From NCBI GenBank assembly GCA_030248195.1, contig JASAND010024176.1:62001-126000 (forward strand): 64,000 bases of DNA, given 5' to 3'. The number at the start of each line of letters is the position of its first letter. The stretch's first letter is position 1. The notes under the pieces are model-generated. The model saw only the letters and a list, made by a program, of their open reading frames with translations. It did no database searches and was not told where the DNA came from. Source of the DNA: Trissonchulus latispiculum. Lineage: Eukaryota > Nematoda > Enoplea > Enoplida > Ironidae. Shown here piece by piece: positions 57,001 through 64,000 of this stretch. The position numbers were made by a program, and so were the translations under genes.

Positions 57001-60000
57001 CAGTTTACGTGCATAACACATGACACTTAGCTCTAAGTTTTCGACATGCCCGTACTCTTTTATCGTAGATAGCTTAGTTTTTCAATAGGTTTGCTTGTAT
57101 GCAAATTTTAATGGTGCTGACAACTTAGTTTTTAATTTTGCATAGCGGTCAACGTCTCATCAGTTATCAATTGCAGTCCTCCAGCAAAATTAAAACAGAA
57201 TTATCGCGGATTGGCGCTAACGATTAGAAAAGCTATTTTTAATAAAGTTCAATTAAATTGACGCATTCTTCAGGTGGTGGTATCCTTTTGTGCAGTGCTT
57301 TTGTGGTTATTTTTTTGAAACGCTATAACTTTCGCAATTTTGGGAGTTGCAAAGAGCTTTATACATCGTTTTAAAGCTTATTATCTGTACAACATGAGCT
57401 TACAGAACTGGCAAAATTAGCAAAAAAATAGCAGAGACTTTTTGACAAGCTGACATCTAACAGGATGAATATAGACCAAAAGTTTTTGAACATCGATTTC
57501 TCAAAACTGAAGAATCGGCCAAAAGTTCATTTTGTGCCATGATATGAAGGACATATGGGCCGAGGGACGTTTTTTTTGGATTTGGCTCAGCAGGTCTTAA
57601 CGGTCGAGAAAATCGGCCAAATGCACAGTAACACGAAATTTCGCAACTTCGCATTGAGTTTTCTGGCTACTCAATATGTTTTAGCCCAAACCAAGAAAAA
57701 CGTCCCTCCGCAGAAGTGCGAATTTCGATTCTGCCGAAAATCTCCGGAATCCGTCGAGTAGTTTTTGAGAAATCGATGTTCGAAACAAAATAATCGCAGT
57801 TTTGCCAAAATGGTTATTCGGCCAAATCTCTAGCTGAAAGTAATAAAGTCCGGCTAATAGGTATTCATAAAATGTGCATTTGGACGATGTATCGATTGAG
57901 TATAACTAAGCCAATTTTTTCCTTAACATGTGGCAGTAATTTTGAAAAAACAGATTTCCTCGAAAATGGCCATTTTTTAACCCTAAAAACAGTTTTTTGC
58001 TTATACTGACTTAACCACTGGAGATAGCTCAAAGGTTGTAAGAGCGAAAATGTTCATTTTCGAGTCCTCATTCCAGCCATACCAACCAATCCCGTGTCTT
58101 GTCTACCTACTGGGAGCTTAAGGCCAAAAACCAAAACTTTCTTATCTTTCGGTCTAAGAATACGGGACTGGTCCGAAAGTGTTAAAGAGCACGGAAATAG
58201 GTTATTTCGTAAGTTTTAGCCCTTTGCGTAAAGGATTAGAGCCGTAGGAGTCAAAAATACCCGAAAGGAAACCAGCACCTTAAGCACGGTAGACAAATAA
58301 AAACAGTAATTTCCAGCTAGCCAACGTTGGCAAATTCTAATAAATGGCTACTGGCTTAGGGCCAAGCAAAAGACAACGGCCAACCGGCGGGCAACGGCCA
58401 GCCAGTTGGCCATTGGCTGTTGGCTTTTGGCCGGCCAATGGCCGGTCATCCGCCAACGGCCAATTGGCTGGCCAACTTCAAACTCCGGCCAAGCCAAGCC
58501 AACCAGGGAAAATTTCGGCCAATCCCAACACTACTGTGTATCGATTGCGTATAAAATAAACTAAAATTGTCCGTAAGATTTTGGCAGCAATTTTGAAAAA
58601 CTGATTTCCTCGAAGATGGCCATTTTTTGACCCCAAAATGCGGGGCTGGTTCCATCCAGAATGTTAAATAGCACCAAAACAATGCATCTGGAAAGTTTCA
58701 CCCGCTTTCATAAAGAATTGAGCTTGTAAAGTGAAATTTACACAGAGATTAATTAATTCTTGCAGCACCTTAAACATCAAGGTCTCATCACCTTGGTGCA
58801 GGCCACATGACAAGCCAAAAGTTGTATTTCAAGGCCCTGGAAGCCTAACAACGTGCCTAGCTAGGTTTTTCAGGACGTAGAATTCAAATGTGGCATTAGT
58901 TTCTATGTAGCTTTAGCTCACATGTGGTCCTGACAACTCCTTTTTTCAGAGGGTTGGGGTCATGGCTAACAGCCGGTCAATCGGTCAGAAGGGGCTGAGG
59001 CACTGTACCTAAAAAAATGTGCACTCAGGTTATAGAGGTCGGAGAGCTCGAATTTGGCGTTAGTTTTACTGTAACAGCAAATCTGCACCTTTTTACAGAA
59101 ACTTGTTGGTGATTTTTTCTTTTGTGAAAAAGTTCGCAAAAAAGACTAAAACCGAAAAAGTTTTCTTACTGGAGACGGAGAGTGCATGCATCGCTAGAAG
59201 CGATTTCTGTAACATTTGCTGACAATTCAGGACAGAACCGCATGTTTTGGAAATATTGTTGCGTGCTTCTATTTTCGCAAGTTATAAATTTAAAGATTCA
59301 CCAAAAATTCAAAGTTAAAGCTTAAACTTTTAGACACATTTTTTTAGCGCAACTTTTTCACTTTCCAATAATTATAATATATAAGACGTCGGAGTCACCT
59401 TTGACTGGTTAAACAGAATGTAGGAGCAATTTTGAGAACTTCCATGGGGGGACTACAAAATATGTGAACTCAGCAGAATTCGTAATGGTCAAGATCAAGA
59501 ATCGACCAAAAGCAACCCCACCATTCTTGGGCGTGCTTTTACGAGATTACAACATTTCAACGTTATTCTGGTGCAGAATTAATCTATGTATATACGCATT
59601 GTACTAATAGATAATCTCAAAGTAGCAATCTAGTGTTACTAGTCTAATGAACAGTTAAATCTCAAGCAAGGCCTTCGAAAAACCAAACCAGAAACTCATC
59701 GTTGCAAAAACGCTACAATGTTTGATATGCGCATTGCGCAATGAACGATACTTTTAGTGTAGCTTATTGAATAGATTATAAACTGAAGTAATTCTTAAAA
59801 TTAATGTAGATAATAGCGACATTGATTTAATGGATAGATACTTTTTGAAATGTGTGAGCTTATTTGTATTCACAAAATCAGGATTAAATGGCGGATTAAA
59901 TGGATTAACTAAACGGATTAATTAAACGGATTAAAAGCTATTATAAAATACGGATTAAACGATTAAATGACTTAATTTAATCATTTAAGTTAATCCGTTA

Positions 60001-62509
60001 AGTCGTGGTAGGTTTAATCCGTTAAGTATTTAATCCTATTTTGATACTCTTTTAAATCCATTTAATCCATTTAAGTTAATCCGTTTAAGTTAATCCGTTT
60101 AATCATTTTATGAAAAGGCCCCTAGAGAAAGAGTCAACCGAAAGAAAGCCCTAGCGTATGTGCAACTTTAGAAGCCATTTCTGTAACATTTGCCGACATT
60201 TCAGGAGTAAAGCAGAGATATATATTGGAAATCTTGTTTTGCGTAGTCCGAAAACAGTCTGAATTCTGAATTTAAAGATTTGCCAAACATTCCATAGTCG
60301 ACTTAATTAATTTCACGTTACTGAATGTTTCACACATATATATCGGAGTCATATTTGAAGAAAGGCTTAAATAGAACATCAGCAGCAGTTTTGGAAATCC
60401 TATGAACACTCCTATCAAAATATGTGAAATTCAACAAAATTGGAAAATATGTAAAAATCTACTATAAAGGTATATAACTCCACCCTTCATAGCCGAGCTC
60501 GAGCTTATGTATGCATTAGAAAATCGCAATGTTAAATTAATCCATGTATGCAAGCATTGCTGATTAATTCGCATTCGCAACTAATTAATCTTATAGTAAT
60601 AATCTATTGATTGTTATTAGTCTAATACAATTAGCAATTAACTCCCGAATATACATGTTAAAAACATATAAATTTGGAACTCATTGTTGTAAAAATATGC
60701 GCAGTTAAATCATTGTATAGATGTTAGTTAACGTTGCACTATCACTCACTCACTAAATGTTCAAAATTTACAACTGCAGTATCAATAAGTGAAATCAATA
60801 TTAATGGAACAGAAACTAGAGAATAGAGATGTGAGCTTCATTGTATTCATAAAATCAGGATTAAACTGGCGGATTAAACGGATTAACTTAAACAGATTAA
60901 CTTAAACGGATTAAAAGTGTATTCATAAAATACGGATTAAACTACTTAAACGACTTAATTTAATCCGTTTAAGTTAATCCGTTTAAGTCGTGGCTCAGTT
61001 TAATCCGTTTAAGTAGTTTAATCCGTGATTTTATGAATACGTGCTTTTAATCTGTTTAAGTCATTTAAGTTAATCCGTTTAAGTTAATCCGTTTAATCTT
61101 TTTATGAAAAGGCCCTAAGATTGCTTAAGGCACAACTGAAGAAAACTACAGGAAATTCGATGGTATGGAATAAAACACGTTACTAATTAAAGCAAAGTTA
61201 AAACTAAGGTTAAAAATCGCTTAGCAAAATTTTTTAATTTTGCCCACCGATCTCTAAATTTGCCCACTCAGTTCTAAGTTTGCCCACTAAAATGTCCACT
61301 GGCCGTATTGAAAAAACCCTGATTCCGGCAAAGCGTTCCATGGTCGTATAATCCTACATGAGAAACTGAATTTGTGTAAATTTAAATTAGATTTTGGTAG
61401 ACGCAACTTTAGTAAATGACCACGCGTATTATGCTTGCAAGGCTGTAATTCAAAGAAGTCAAACATATTAATAATGTTATATATATCCAAATATCATTTT
61501 ATAGACGCTTATTAACGGCTCCGCAAATGACGGAAGAATGGAAAGAACCGGTGTTACGGCCGTTTGCACCAAATCTGGTTAGCCATTTGCTAACAATATG
61601 GTTATTTGCTAACCACATTTGGTGCAAACCACTCCAGTGTTAGTAAAAAATGGAAATAAAAACGGAATAATAGAAAAATAATTTCTTGATTTGTCTTGAT
61701 TTTGATTACAGGAACTCTTCTTTTGGAGATAGTCTTGCTAGTCTGCTGTCCATCGGTGCCGCTGTTTTCATCATCTATGTCATCTTTAAAACCTGTATCA
61801 GTGGTAATCGCGATCCCTCCGATCGAAGACCTGGGAGTGGTTGGGGCGGAGGTGGGGGCGGGCCAGGAGACTATCCTGGGGGAGGGCCTGGACGGCAGGA
61901 TCCCCCACCACCCTATGGATGGAAGCCTGGGAATGAAGGTACGTACTTTATATCCTACAGCACTGAAATTCCGTGTAGCGTGCTAAGATAGTCTTAAGAC
62001 CGTGTGGTGGAGCGAGTTAAATGAGTTGAAGGAGTTGAAATTAACTCTATCCTTTTCTCGCGCGTCGGATTAATGGGGTTAAACAGCTCATTTTAGTTCG
62101 CGTACACTGCTAAATTAAATTACAGACTAGTCTTTTATCTCGTCCTTGAAAAGGCCGTTAGTGTTATTTGATACCTGAAGAATTTTGAGATACTGTTTAT
62201 TTATTGCTCCTTGAGACCGCTGGGTTTTTGTTCTTTTAAGCATTTATGCTAGATTTTGGTGGGTTGATCTTTTAGTATTTTGGCCAGAAGCTTACCTGGG
62301 CAAGTGAAGGTGATTGTGTATCATTCAGACAACGCTTTCTTGTTTCTTATTGCTTTCTTACTTGTTGTATGTTGTGTTTTTTCAGATTATCGGTACAATA
62401 ATAGTTATGGCAGTTCCTACAGTTCAGGAAATACTGGTGGAGGAGGTCCAGGATTTTGGACCACCTTAGGGGCGGGAGGACTGATGGGCTATCTTTTGGG
62501 AAATTGGGG
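43830..62509 (+). CDS. SARAF: SARAF (TMEM66) gene, six exons resolved across 18.7 kb
   Basis: SARAF is a single-span ER membrane protein that binds STIM and turns down store-operated calcium entry. The exons found here are 43830-43893, 46383-46567, 46876-46986, 47824-47882, 61712-61938 and 62386-62509. Together they give about 256 residues with every intron phase matching and all introns GT-AG. Order: signal peptide (1-21); luminal domain with VLLNDVKTLTL, IPQLKCLGG, VVQCYNRGFDG, CEGYDYPDD and LKGSCG, keeping six cysteines that align with human SARAF; transmembrane helix about 148-165 (LASLLSIGAAVFIIYVIF); cytosolic Gly-rich segment with PPPPY (204-208); and the conserved GPGFWTTLGAGGLMGYLLGN tail. 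The human protein is 339 residues, so a last exon of some tens of residues is still missing. Intron 4 is 13.8 kb of nested mobile elements. Confidence 0.9.
44045..44314. mobile_element. AAGGCCGCACCCAGG MITE, copy 1 (SARAF intron 1)
   Basis: Terminal inverted repeats AGGCCCGCACCCAGG / CCTGGGTGCGGCCTT, flanked by TATAAAGC (44037-44044 and 44315-44322). The 8-bp duplication suggests hAT-type insertion. The inside has G-tracts and an imperfect CGCGCCGAAGTCGCG hairpin at 44189. Confidence 0.85.
44323..45044. other. SARAF intron 1, unassigned part
   Basis: AT-rich, with ATATATAATTAG-like repeats at 44400 and 44582 and a short (TAGCA)n run at 44930-44950. No gene or element end was recognised. Confidence 0.4.
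45045..46150. mobile_element. Interspersed repeat family X, copy B (SARAF intron 1)
   Basis: Collinear with 15060-16165: AACCCACATTTTCGG, CACAGGTCTTAAAAATTGTC, GCATCAAATGGACAGG, CGTTTGGCAATGTGCCAGAC, TTCAAAATGTCAAAAAATGA, ending GGGTGGGTTTTTTTCGCCCC. Differences are spread throughout, so the two copies are not recent duplicates. Confidence 0.75.
46383..46567 (+). CDS. SARAF: SARAF exon 2
   Basis: Acceptor ATTGTAG, donor CAG|GTGAAA, phase 1 to 0. Encodes VLLNDVKTLTLKENQWTTGR, IPQLKCLGGCGRYKPSVVQC and YNRGFDGTDVQ, the most recognisable block of the luminal domain. Confidence 0.93.
46876..46986 (+). CDS. SARAF: SARAF exon 3
   Basis: Acceptor TTACTTTAG, donor GGA|GTCAGT, 37 complete codons. Encodes WKCEADMDDSYQFDQVEVVC and EGYDYPDDPYILKGSCG, matching the WEC...CEGY...LRGSCG stretch of human SARAF. 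Confidence 0.93.
47085..47692. mobile_element. AAGGCCGCACCCAGG MITE family, copy 2, interrupted (SARAF intron 3)
   Basis: The left end GCAGTCCTGCACCCGGGATT and right end CTCTGGGTGCAGCCTTG match copy 1 at 44045. GGGGGTCTGG-like and GGGGTCCCCC blocks are shared (47530-47555). The part 47133-47500 is extra and may be another insertion. Its right half lies just before exon 4. Confidence 0.65.
47824..47882 (+). CDS. SARAF: SARAF exon 4
   Basis: Acceptor TTTCTTTTTCAG, donor AA|GTAGGT. Encodes LEYSLKSSQKHGSNNWYSS plus two bases. The start LEYSL aligns with LEYNLDY after the GSCG of human SARAF. It is shorter than the human equivalent. Confidence 0.87.
47883..48721. other. SARAF intron 4, unassigned 5' part
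   Basis: No gene. A G-tract-free stretch with short frames only (48253-48640). Confidence 0.4.
48722..49452. repeat. Tandem repeat of about 145-bp units (SARAF intron 4)
   Basis: Five units align on GCGTTTTTCGGC (about 48752, 48906, 49048, 49194, 49343). Each contains GGGCATAT-TTCGAAACCGAC or GAGCATACTGCCG, and GACCACTGGTCACTACG. The outer units are more diverged than the middle ones. Confidence 0.9.
49604..49911. mobile_element. Short foldback element (SARAF intron 4)
   Basis: GACAAGAAAGAAAAATGCTC and its reverse complement close a near-perfect hairpin. Landmarks CCCATATTA, GAGAGGACTAGTTTCGAAAA and GGGGCTAGGTTCTAAAAGAC occur in both arms. The loop is about 60 bases (TTTGGGCGAACTAATATGGG region). 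Confidence 0.9.
49912..50446. other. SARAF intron 4, unassigned
   Basis: AT-rich sequence without a recognisable gene or element end. Confidence 0.35.
50447..50657 (-). pseudogene. Non-LTR retroposon 3' end, first half of a split copy
   Basis: On the minus strand the last RT residues ESIILSKDVVDFKRKLLLNK lead to a stop at 50556 and a 3' UTR ending in a CGTTT-repeat tail (50447-50480). The upstream half, ending WNALPES, lies at 61321-61490. Confidence 0.75.
50952..51039. repeat. (TA)n microsatellite
   Basis: Pure AT dinucleotide run of about 88 bases. Confidence 0.98.
51225..53085. mobile_element. TTAATCCG composite element, copy I (interrupted)
   Basis: Begins AGGGCCTTTTCATAAA, followed by alternating direct and inverted GGATTAAAC / TTTAATCCG units. 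It continues after the insertion 51320-52300 and then into GGTGCTGATTCCATTTGAAG...TATAGCCAGTCTGCAC. The same order occurs at 55297-56220. Confidence 0.7.
51320..52300. mobile_element. TTAA-type (piggyBac-like) non-autonomous element
   Basis: Terminal inverted repeats GGTGGTGATTCCTTTTGG / CCAAAAGGAATCACCACC, each next to TTAA (51316-51319, 52301-52304). Copy II of the host repeat has the empty site GTGACTTAAACGGAC with a single TTAA. This shows TTAA duplication, the hallmark of piggyBac-type transposition. The 981-base interior has no transposase. Confidence 0.88.
53085..53700. mobile_element. Hairpin element, copy 2
   Basis: 53195-53440 pairs with 53455-53690 (GAGTAATTTGACCTCAA, CGTGCGCCAGAGAAATCTCG, GATTTGTAGGAATCAGAA, ACTTCAAAAATTCATTAAAA). 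The shoulder 53088-53190 corresponds to the right shoulder of copy 1 in reverse. Confidence 0.88.
53792..54727 (-). mobile_element. TTAA-type element of the GGTGCTGGTTTCC subfamily
   Basis: GGTGCTGGTTTCCTTT at the left end and AAAGGAAACCAGCACC at the right, with TTAA at 53788-53791 and 54728-54731. The body matches 56226-58769 in the opposite orientation. No frame is conserved. Confidence 0.85.
54732..55296. other. Unassigned part of the large intron 4 element
   Basis: No gene and no repeat end recognised. Confidence 0.35.
55297..56220. mobile_element. TTAATCCG composite element, copy II
   Basis: AGGGCCTTTTCATAAAATGA, the TTTAATCCG array with uninterrupted TTAA site at about 55397, then AACGATTCCGTTTGGTGACA...AGTATAGCCAGTCTGTAC. 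Collinear with copy I minus its insertion. Confidence 0.75.
56791..58533. mobile_element. hAT-like non-autonomous element, TAGTGTTG ends
   Basis: Ends TAGTGTTG / CAACACTA flanked by an 8-bp duplication CTGTGTAT (56783-56790 and 58534-58541). Both subterminal regions are crowded with TTGGCC/GGCCAA motifs. There is no transposase. It is itself interrupted by 57273-58279. Confidence 0.9.
57273..58279. mobile_element. TTAA-type element nested in the hAT-like element
   Basis: Left end GGTGGTGGTATCCTTTTG (preceded by TTCA, a one-base change of TTAA), right end AAAGGAAACCAGCACC followed by TTAA at 58280-58283. The body repeats that of 56226-58769, so host and guest of the hAT element belong to one family. 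Confidence 0.82.
59000..61125. mobile_element. TTAATCCG composite, copies III and IV in tandem
   Basis: Two consecutive units (about 59000-60122 and 60125-61125) share GATTTCTGTAACATTTGC, AATTATAATATATAAGAC-like text, the GTATTCA(T/C)AAAATCAGGATTAAA junction, arrays of TTAACTTAAACGGATTA, and the end TTTTATGAAAAGGCCC. They are in the opposite orientation to copies I and II. Confidence 0.7.
61321..61490 (-). pseudogene. Non-LTR retroposon RT tail, second half of the split copy
   Basis: The minus-strand frame reads NTRGHLLKLRLPKSNLNLHK followed by FSCRIIRPWNALPES, the CR1/L2 C-terminal signature. It ends exactly at the GATTCCGG duplication and continues in sense at 50657. Confidence 0.75.
61562..61632. 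repeat. Short hairpin (snapback) repeat upstream of SARAF exon 5
   Basis: GTTTGCACCAAATCTGGTTA...GTTAGCAAA-type arms mirror each other around AATATG, making a hairpin of about 70 bases in intron 4, 80 bases before exon 5. Confidence 0.8.
61712..61938 (+). CDS. SARAF: SARAF exon 5 (transmembrane helix, Gly/Pro-rich cytosolic segment)
   Basis: Acceptor TTTTGATTACAG, donor AAG|GTACGT. The first base completes the codon begun in exon 4 (AA+G). Encodes NSSFGDSLASLLSIGAAVF, IIYVIFKTCISGN, a run of Gly, and GRQDPPPPYGWKPGNE. Confidence 0.92.
62386..62509 (+). CDS. SARAF: SARAF exon 6 (conserved C-terminal tail)
   Basis: Acceptor GTGTTTTTTCAG, donor GG|GTAAGC, phase 1 to 2. Encodes DYRYNNSYGSSYSSGN, then GPGFWTTLGAGGLMGYLLGN, nearly the same as the GPGFWTGLGTGGILGYLFGS tail of human SARAF. 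Confidence 0.94.
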
Positions 62510-63007
62510 GTAAGCTAGATTGTTGGTTGCGGTATGCTACTTACTTTGGGTTACTTTGGGGTCGGGACAGTCGACCTATGGGAGCCATAGGTCAACTCTA
62601 GCAGGATTGACTTCCCACTGTGATGCCTTTCAGGCTTTTCGTCCCGGTTCAGTAATGAAGTCCGTTGTGGCTGAGTCCGTTCATCGAAGGCTGTATCGGG
62701 GACCATTTCGTCGATGTCGAGGCCGCACATGTGGCACATTATTACACAATACAATTCGCGCATCACACTGCACAGTGCAACAGATTACCATACAAATACC
62801 ATTGCATATATACAGCAAAACAGTACACAACAATTTACTCAACAAGTTTAAGTACCGGAATAAATAAAAGAGCCTACCAAGCTCTACAAAACCGCTCCGG
62901 TATATATACCCACTTATACCGAAACAGACCATTTACTGCCGATCATAGAACGAAGGCTTTAGCAACTCACAAAATGAAGTCTACGGATCCTAAAAAAACC
63001 CGGATCA
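62510..63007 (+). other. Probable end of SARAF, last exon unresolved
   Basis: Exon 6 ends in phase 2, so another exon is needed. One candidate is the acceptor CGGGACAG at 62570, giving RPMGAIGQL and a stop, but its pyrimidine tract is poor. Acceptors at 62634 and 62650 also give short tails. AATAAATAAA at about 62861 could be the poly(A) signal. The last exon may instead lie outside the window. Confidence 0.35.
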
Positions 63008-63008
63008 G

Positions 63009-63751
63009 GGGCCCGTTGCATAAAATTGATTAGTTGATTAGTGATTGGGTGATTAGTGTAGCAATTTTTCGCGGATAATCAAAGCTACGGATAGGCTACG
63101 ACAACAATTTAGATGTCATTTTGAAGCGCTTTGAGCGTTCTAATGAAATCAAAAATTTCAATTAAGTTACCATTTTAATCTGGGCTTATTCTAGTGGGGG
63201 GGTGGGCCCACCCATAAACACCCTTCCCCCCCAAAAAGTGGGTGCCCCTTTTGGTACCAACTTTTGCCCTGAAAAAATCGCTCAGATGGCCAAATTTTCC
63301 GGCTTCCCCGGAGATTTTTAGTCGATTTTTGCCTATTTAAGCGTTATTTTTGCACTAAAAATGAACTTTTTTGGGGATTACTATACAAACAGCGCTAATT
63401 TTAGCATGTTTTTAGAAAAACTTTGAAAAATTTTCGCCCCCCCCCCCCCAAGAATGACTGGCCCCCTGAGGGCCTCCCCTCAAAGAGCCCCTCCCAGAAA
63501 AATTTCCTAGAATAAGCCCAGTAAATTGGAGTGATACCAGCGTAAAAAGTGAAGAAATTACGATTGAGTTAAATATTTTCCCTTGCCTGGCTGAGTCAAT
63601 GAGGATAAATTAACTACTTCATGATTTGTGGATAAGTCACTTCAACAGTTACAATATGACACCAAAAGCTCTAAAAACGGGTAACTGCAGCAAAAGTTTT
63701 CCTCGAAAAACTGCTACACTAATCAACTAATCACTTTTATGCAACGGGCCC
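63009..63751. mobile_element. GGGCCCGTTGCATAAA terminal-inverted-repeat element
   Basis: GGGGCCCGTTGCATAAAATT and onward to GTGTAGCAATTTTTCG on the left is mirrored by CGAAAAACTGCTACACTAAT...TGCAACGGGCCCC on the right (arms about 45-50 bases, with TTGATTAGTGATT subrepeats). It is non-autonomous. The MITE 63180-63521 sits inside it. CAG is next to both ends, but the duplication length is unclear. Confidence 0.85.
63180..63521. mobile_element. CTGGGCTTATTCTAG MITE, copy 2, nested
   Basis: Same termini as 18275-18653, same C-tract and ATAAACACCCTTCCCCCC blocks. The internal hairpin is damaged here (CCGGCTTCCCCGG). Flanks TTAAT and TAAAT are only an imperfect duplication. Confidence 0.88.
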
Positions 63752-64000
63752 CAGCTCTAATGCAGACACAGACAGAAGTAACATTTTTCTCATGAACTAA
63801 GCCCATCGCCTGAGGATGGTAATACGTTTGAAGAGCTGGAGAATAGGTATGAATGTCACACCTAAGGTCCGCTCACCACCATAGTTGCTTCACCCTTATC
63901 CGATAAGGTACCCTTTCGAGCTCCTTCCGGACTCGGGATCAGCGCATAATTATCGCCATGTGCTACGCAGTCACCGGTATTTAGTATACTCTCCACCGGG
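63752..64000. other. No recognisable feature at the right edge
   Basis: Mixed-composition sequence without an open frame, repeat or splice-supported exon. Confidence 0.35.

Larger units (their letters stand above)
56226..58769. mobile_element. TTAA-type element interrupted by a hAT-like element
   Basis: Left end GGTAGTGGTATCCTTTTG (site mutated to TTTT), right end GCAGCACC + TTAA (58770-58773). The sequence jumps at 56790 and resumes at 58534. Landmarks ATTTCTCAAAACTG, CAATTTTGAAAAACTGATTT and GATGGCCATTTTTTGACC follow the family order. Confidence 0.75.
50658..61320. mobile_element. Large hAT-like element hosting all other insertions of SARAF intron 4
   Basis: Flanked by an 8-bp duplication GATTCCGG (50650-50657 and 61321-61328) that interrupts one retroposon frame exactly. 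Ends are related in inverted orientation: CCACGGTTTTTTTGGGCAAT on the left, and AGGGTTTTTTCAATACGGCC reading inward from the right. Both subterminal regions carry repeated TTTGCCCACT motifs (50688-50745; about 61245-61290). No transposase is visible. The interior is filled by later elements. Confidence 0.75.

Noticed and set aside
62551..62766. Minus-strand frame with CHMCG, possible zinc finger
   Set aside because: Only one Cys pair, and no second pair or His follows.
62520..63033. Two frames of about 115-122 residues after SARAF exon 6
   Set aside because: Neither continues the SARAF phase with a good splice site and neither has a recognisable domain. Part is likely 3' UTR.

Overview
This is a window of an invertebrate metazoan nuclear genome. 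It has spliced host exons with canonical GT-AG introns, very AT-rich spacer, and a very heavy, layered load of transposable elements. Only two host genes are visible. One is SARAF, the ER regulator of store-operated calcium entry, on the + strand. The other is a single minus-strand secreted/membrane-type exon that looks like the N-terminus of a prominin. I cannot name the phylum. The mix of CR1-like retroposons, a permuted Penelope-like element, copia and Ty3-type LTR elements, hAT-like and TTAA-flanked DNA elements fits a non-vertebrate animal such as a sponge, cnidarian or ctenophore.

Layout, left: 1-1.3 kb is the 5' part of a minus-strand Ty1/copia element (Gag, half-tRNA primer site, 53-bp LTR-side repeats). 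The prominin-like exon is at 2057-2334, next to a TA-flanked DNA element. A degraded retroposon tail and two adjacent satellites follow (4.1-6.4 kb). From 6.6 to 14.8 kb lies a field of direct and inverted copies of a G-tract repeat family, interrupted by a nearly intact Penelope-like element (10037-14568) with the GIY-YIG nuclease upstream of the RT. 14.8-19 kb holds a TTAGAAAAC satellite, a repeat family also found in SARAF intron 1, and foldback elements. 19.6-22.6 kb is a two-ORF CR1-like element with an intact reverse transcriptase but no endonuclease. 22.6-26.8 kb returns to G-tract copies, a TTAA-type element and a foldback.

Layout, middle: 27-38.9 kb is one CR1-like copy broken into five collinear pieces by later insertions. 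These are a Foldback-like element with 21-bp repeat arms, a G-tract element, a hairpin element plus a 34-bp minisatellite, and a young Ty3-type LTR element (31378-38191) whose 380-bp LTRs are almost identical and which carries Gag but no recognisable pol.

Layout, right: 43830-62509 is SARAF. Six exons were assembled by hand and every splice phase agrees. Intron 4 alone is 13.8 kb. It contains a retroposon fragment split by a 10.7-kb hAT-like element (8-bp duplication GATTCCGG). That element contains composite TTAATCCG/TTAA elements, one of which is split by a second hAT-like element (duplication CTGTGTAT), which is itself split by another TTAA-type element. The window ends in a TIR element with a smaller MITE nested inside it (63.0-63.75 kb).

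The host genes show no obvious functional cooperation. What organises the window is the nesting order of the mobile elements, which can be read from target-site duplications and interrupted copies. No rRNA, tRNA or CRISPR feature was recognised.
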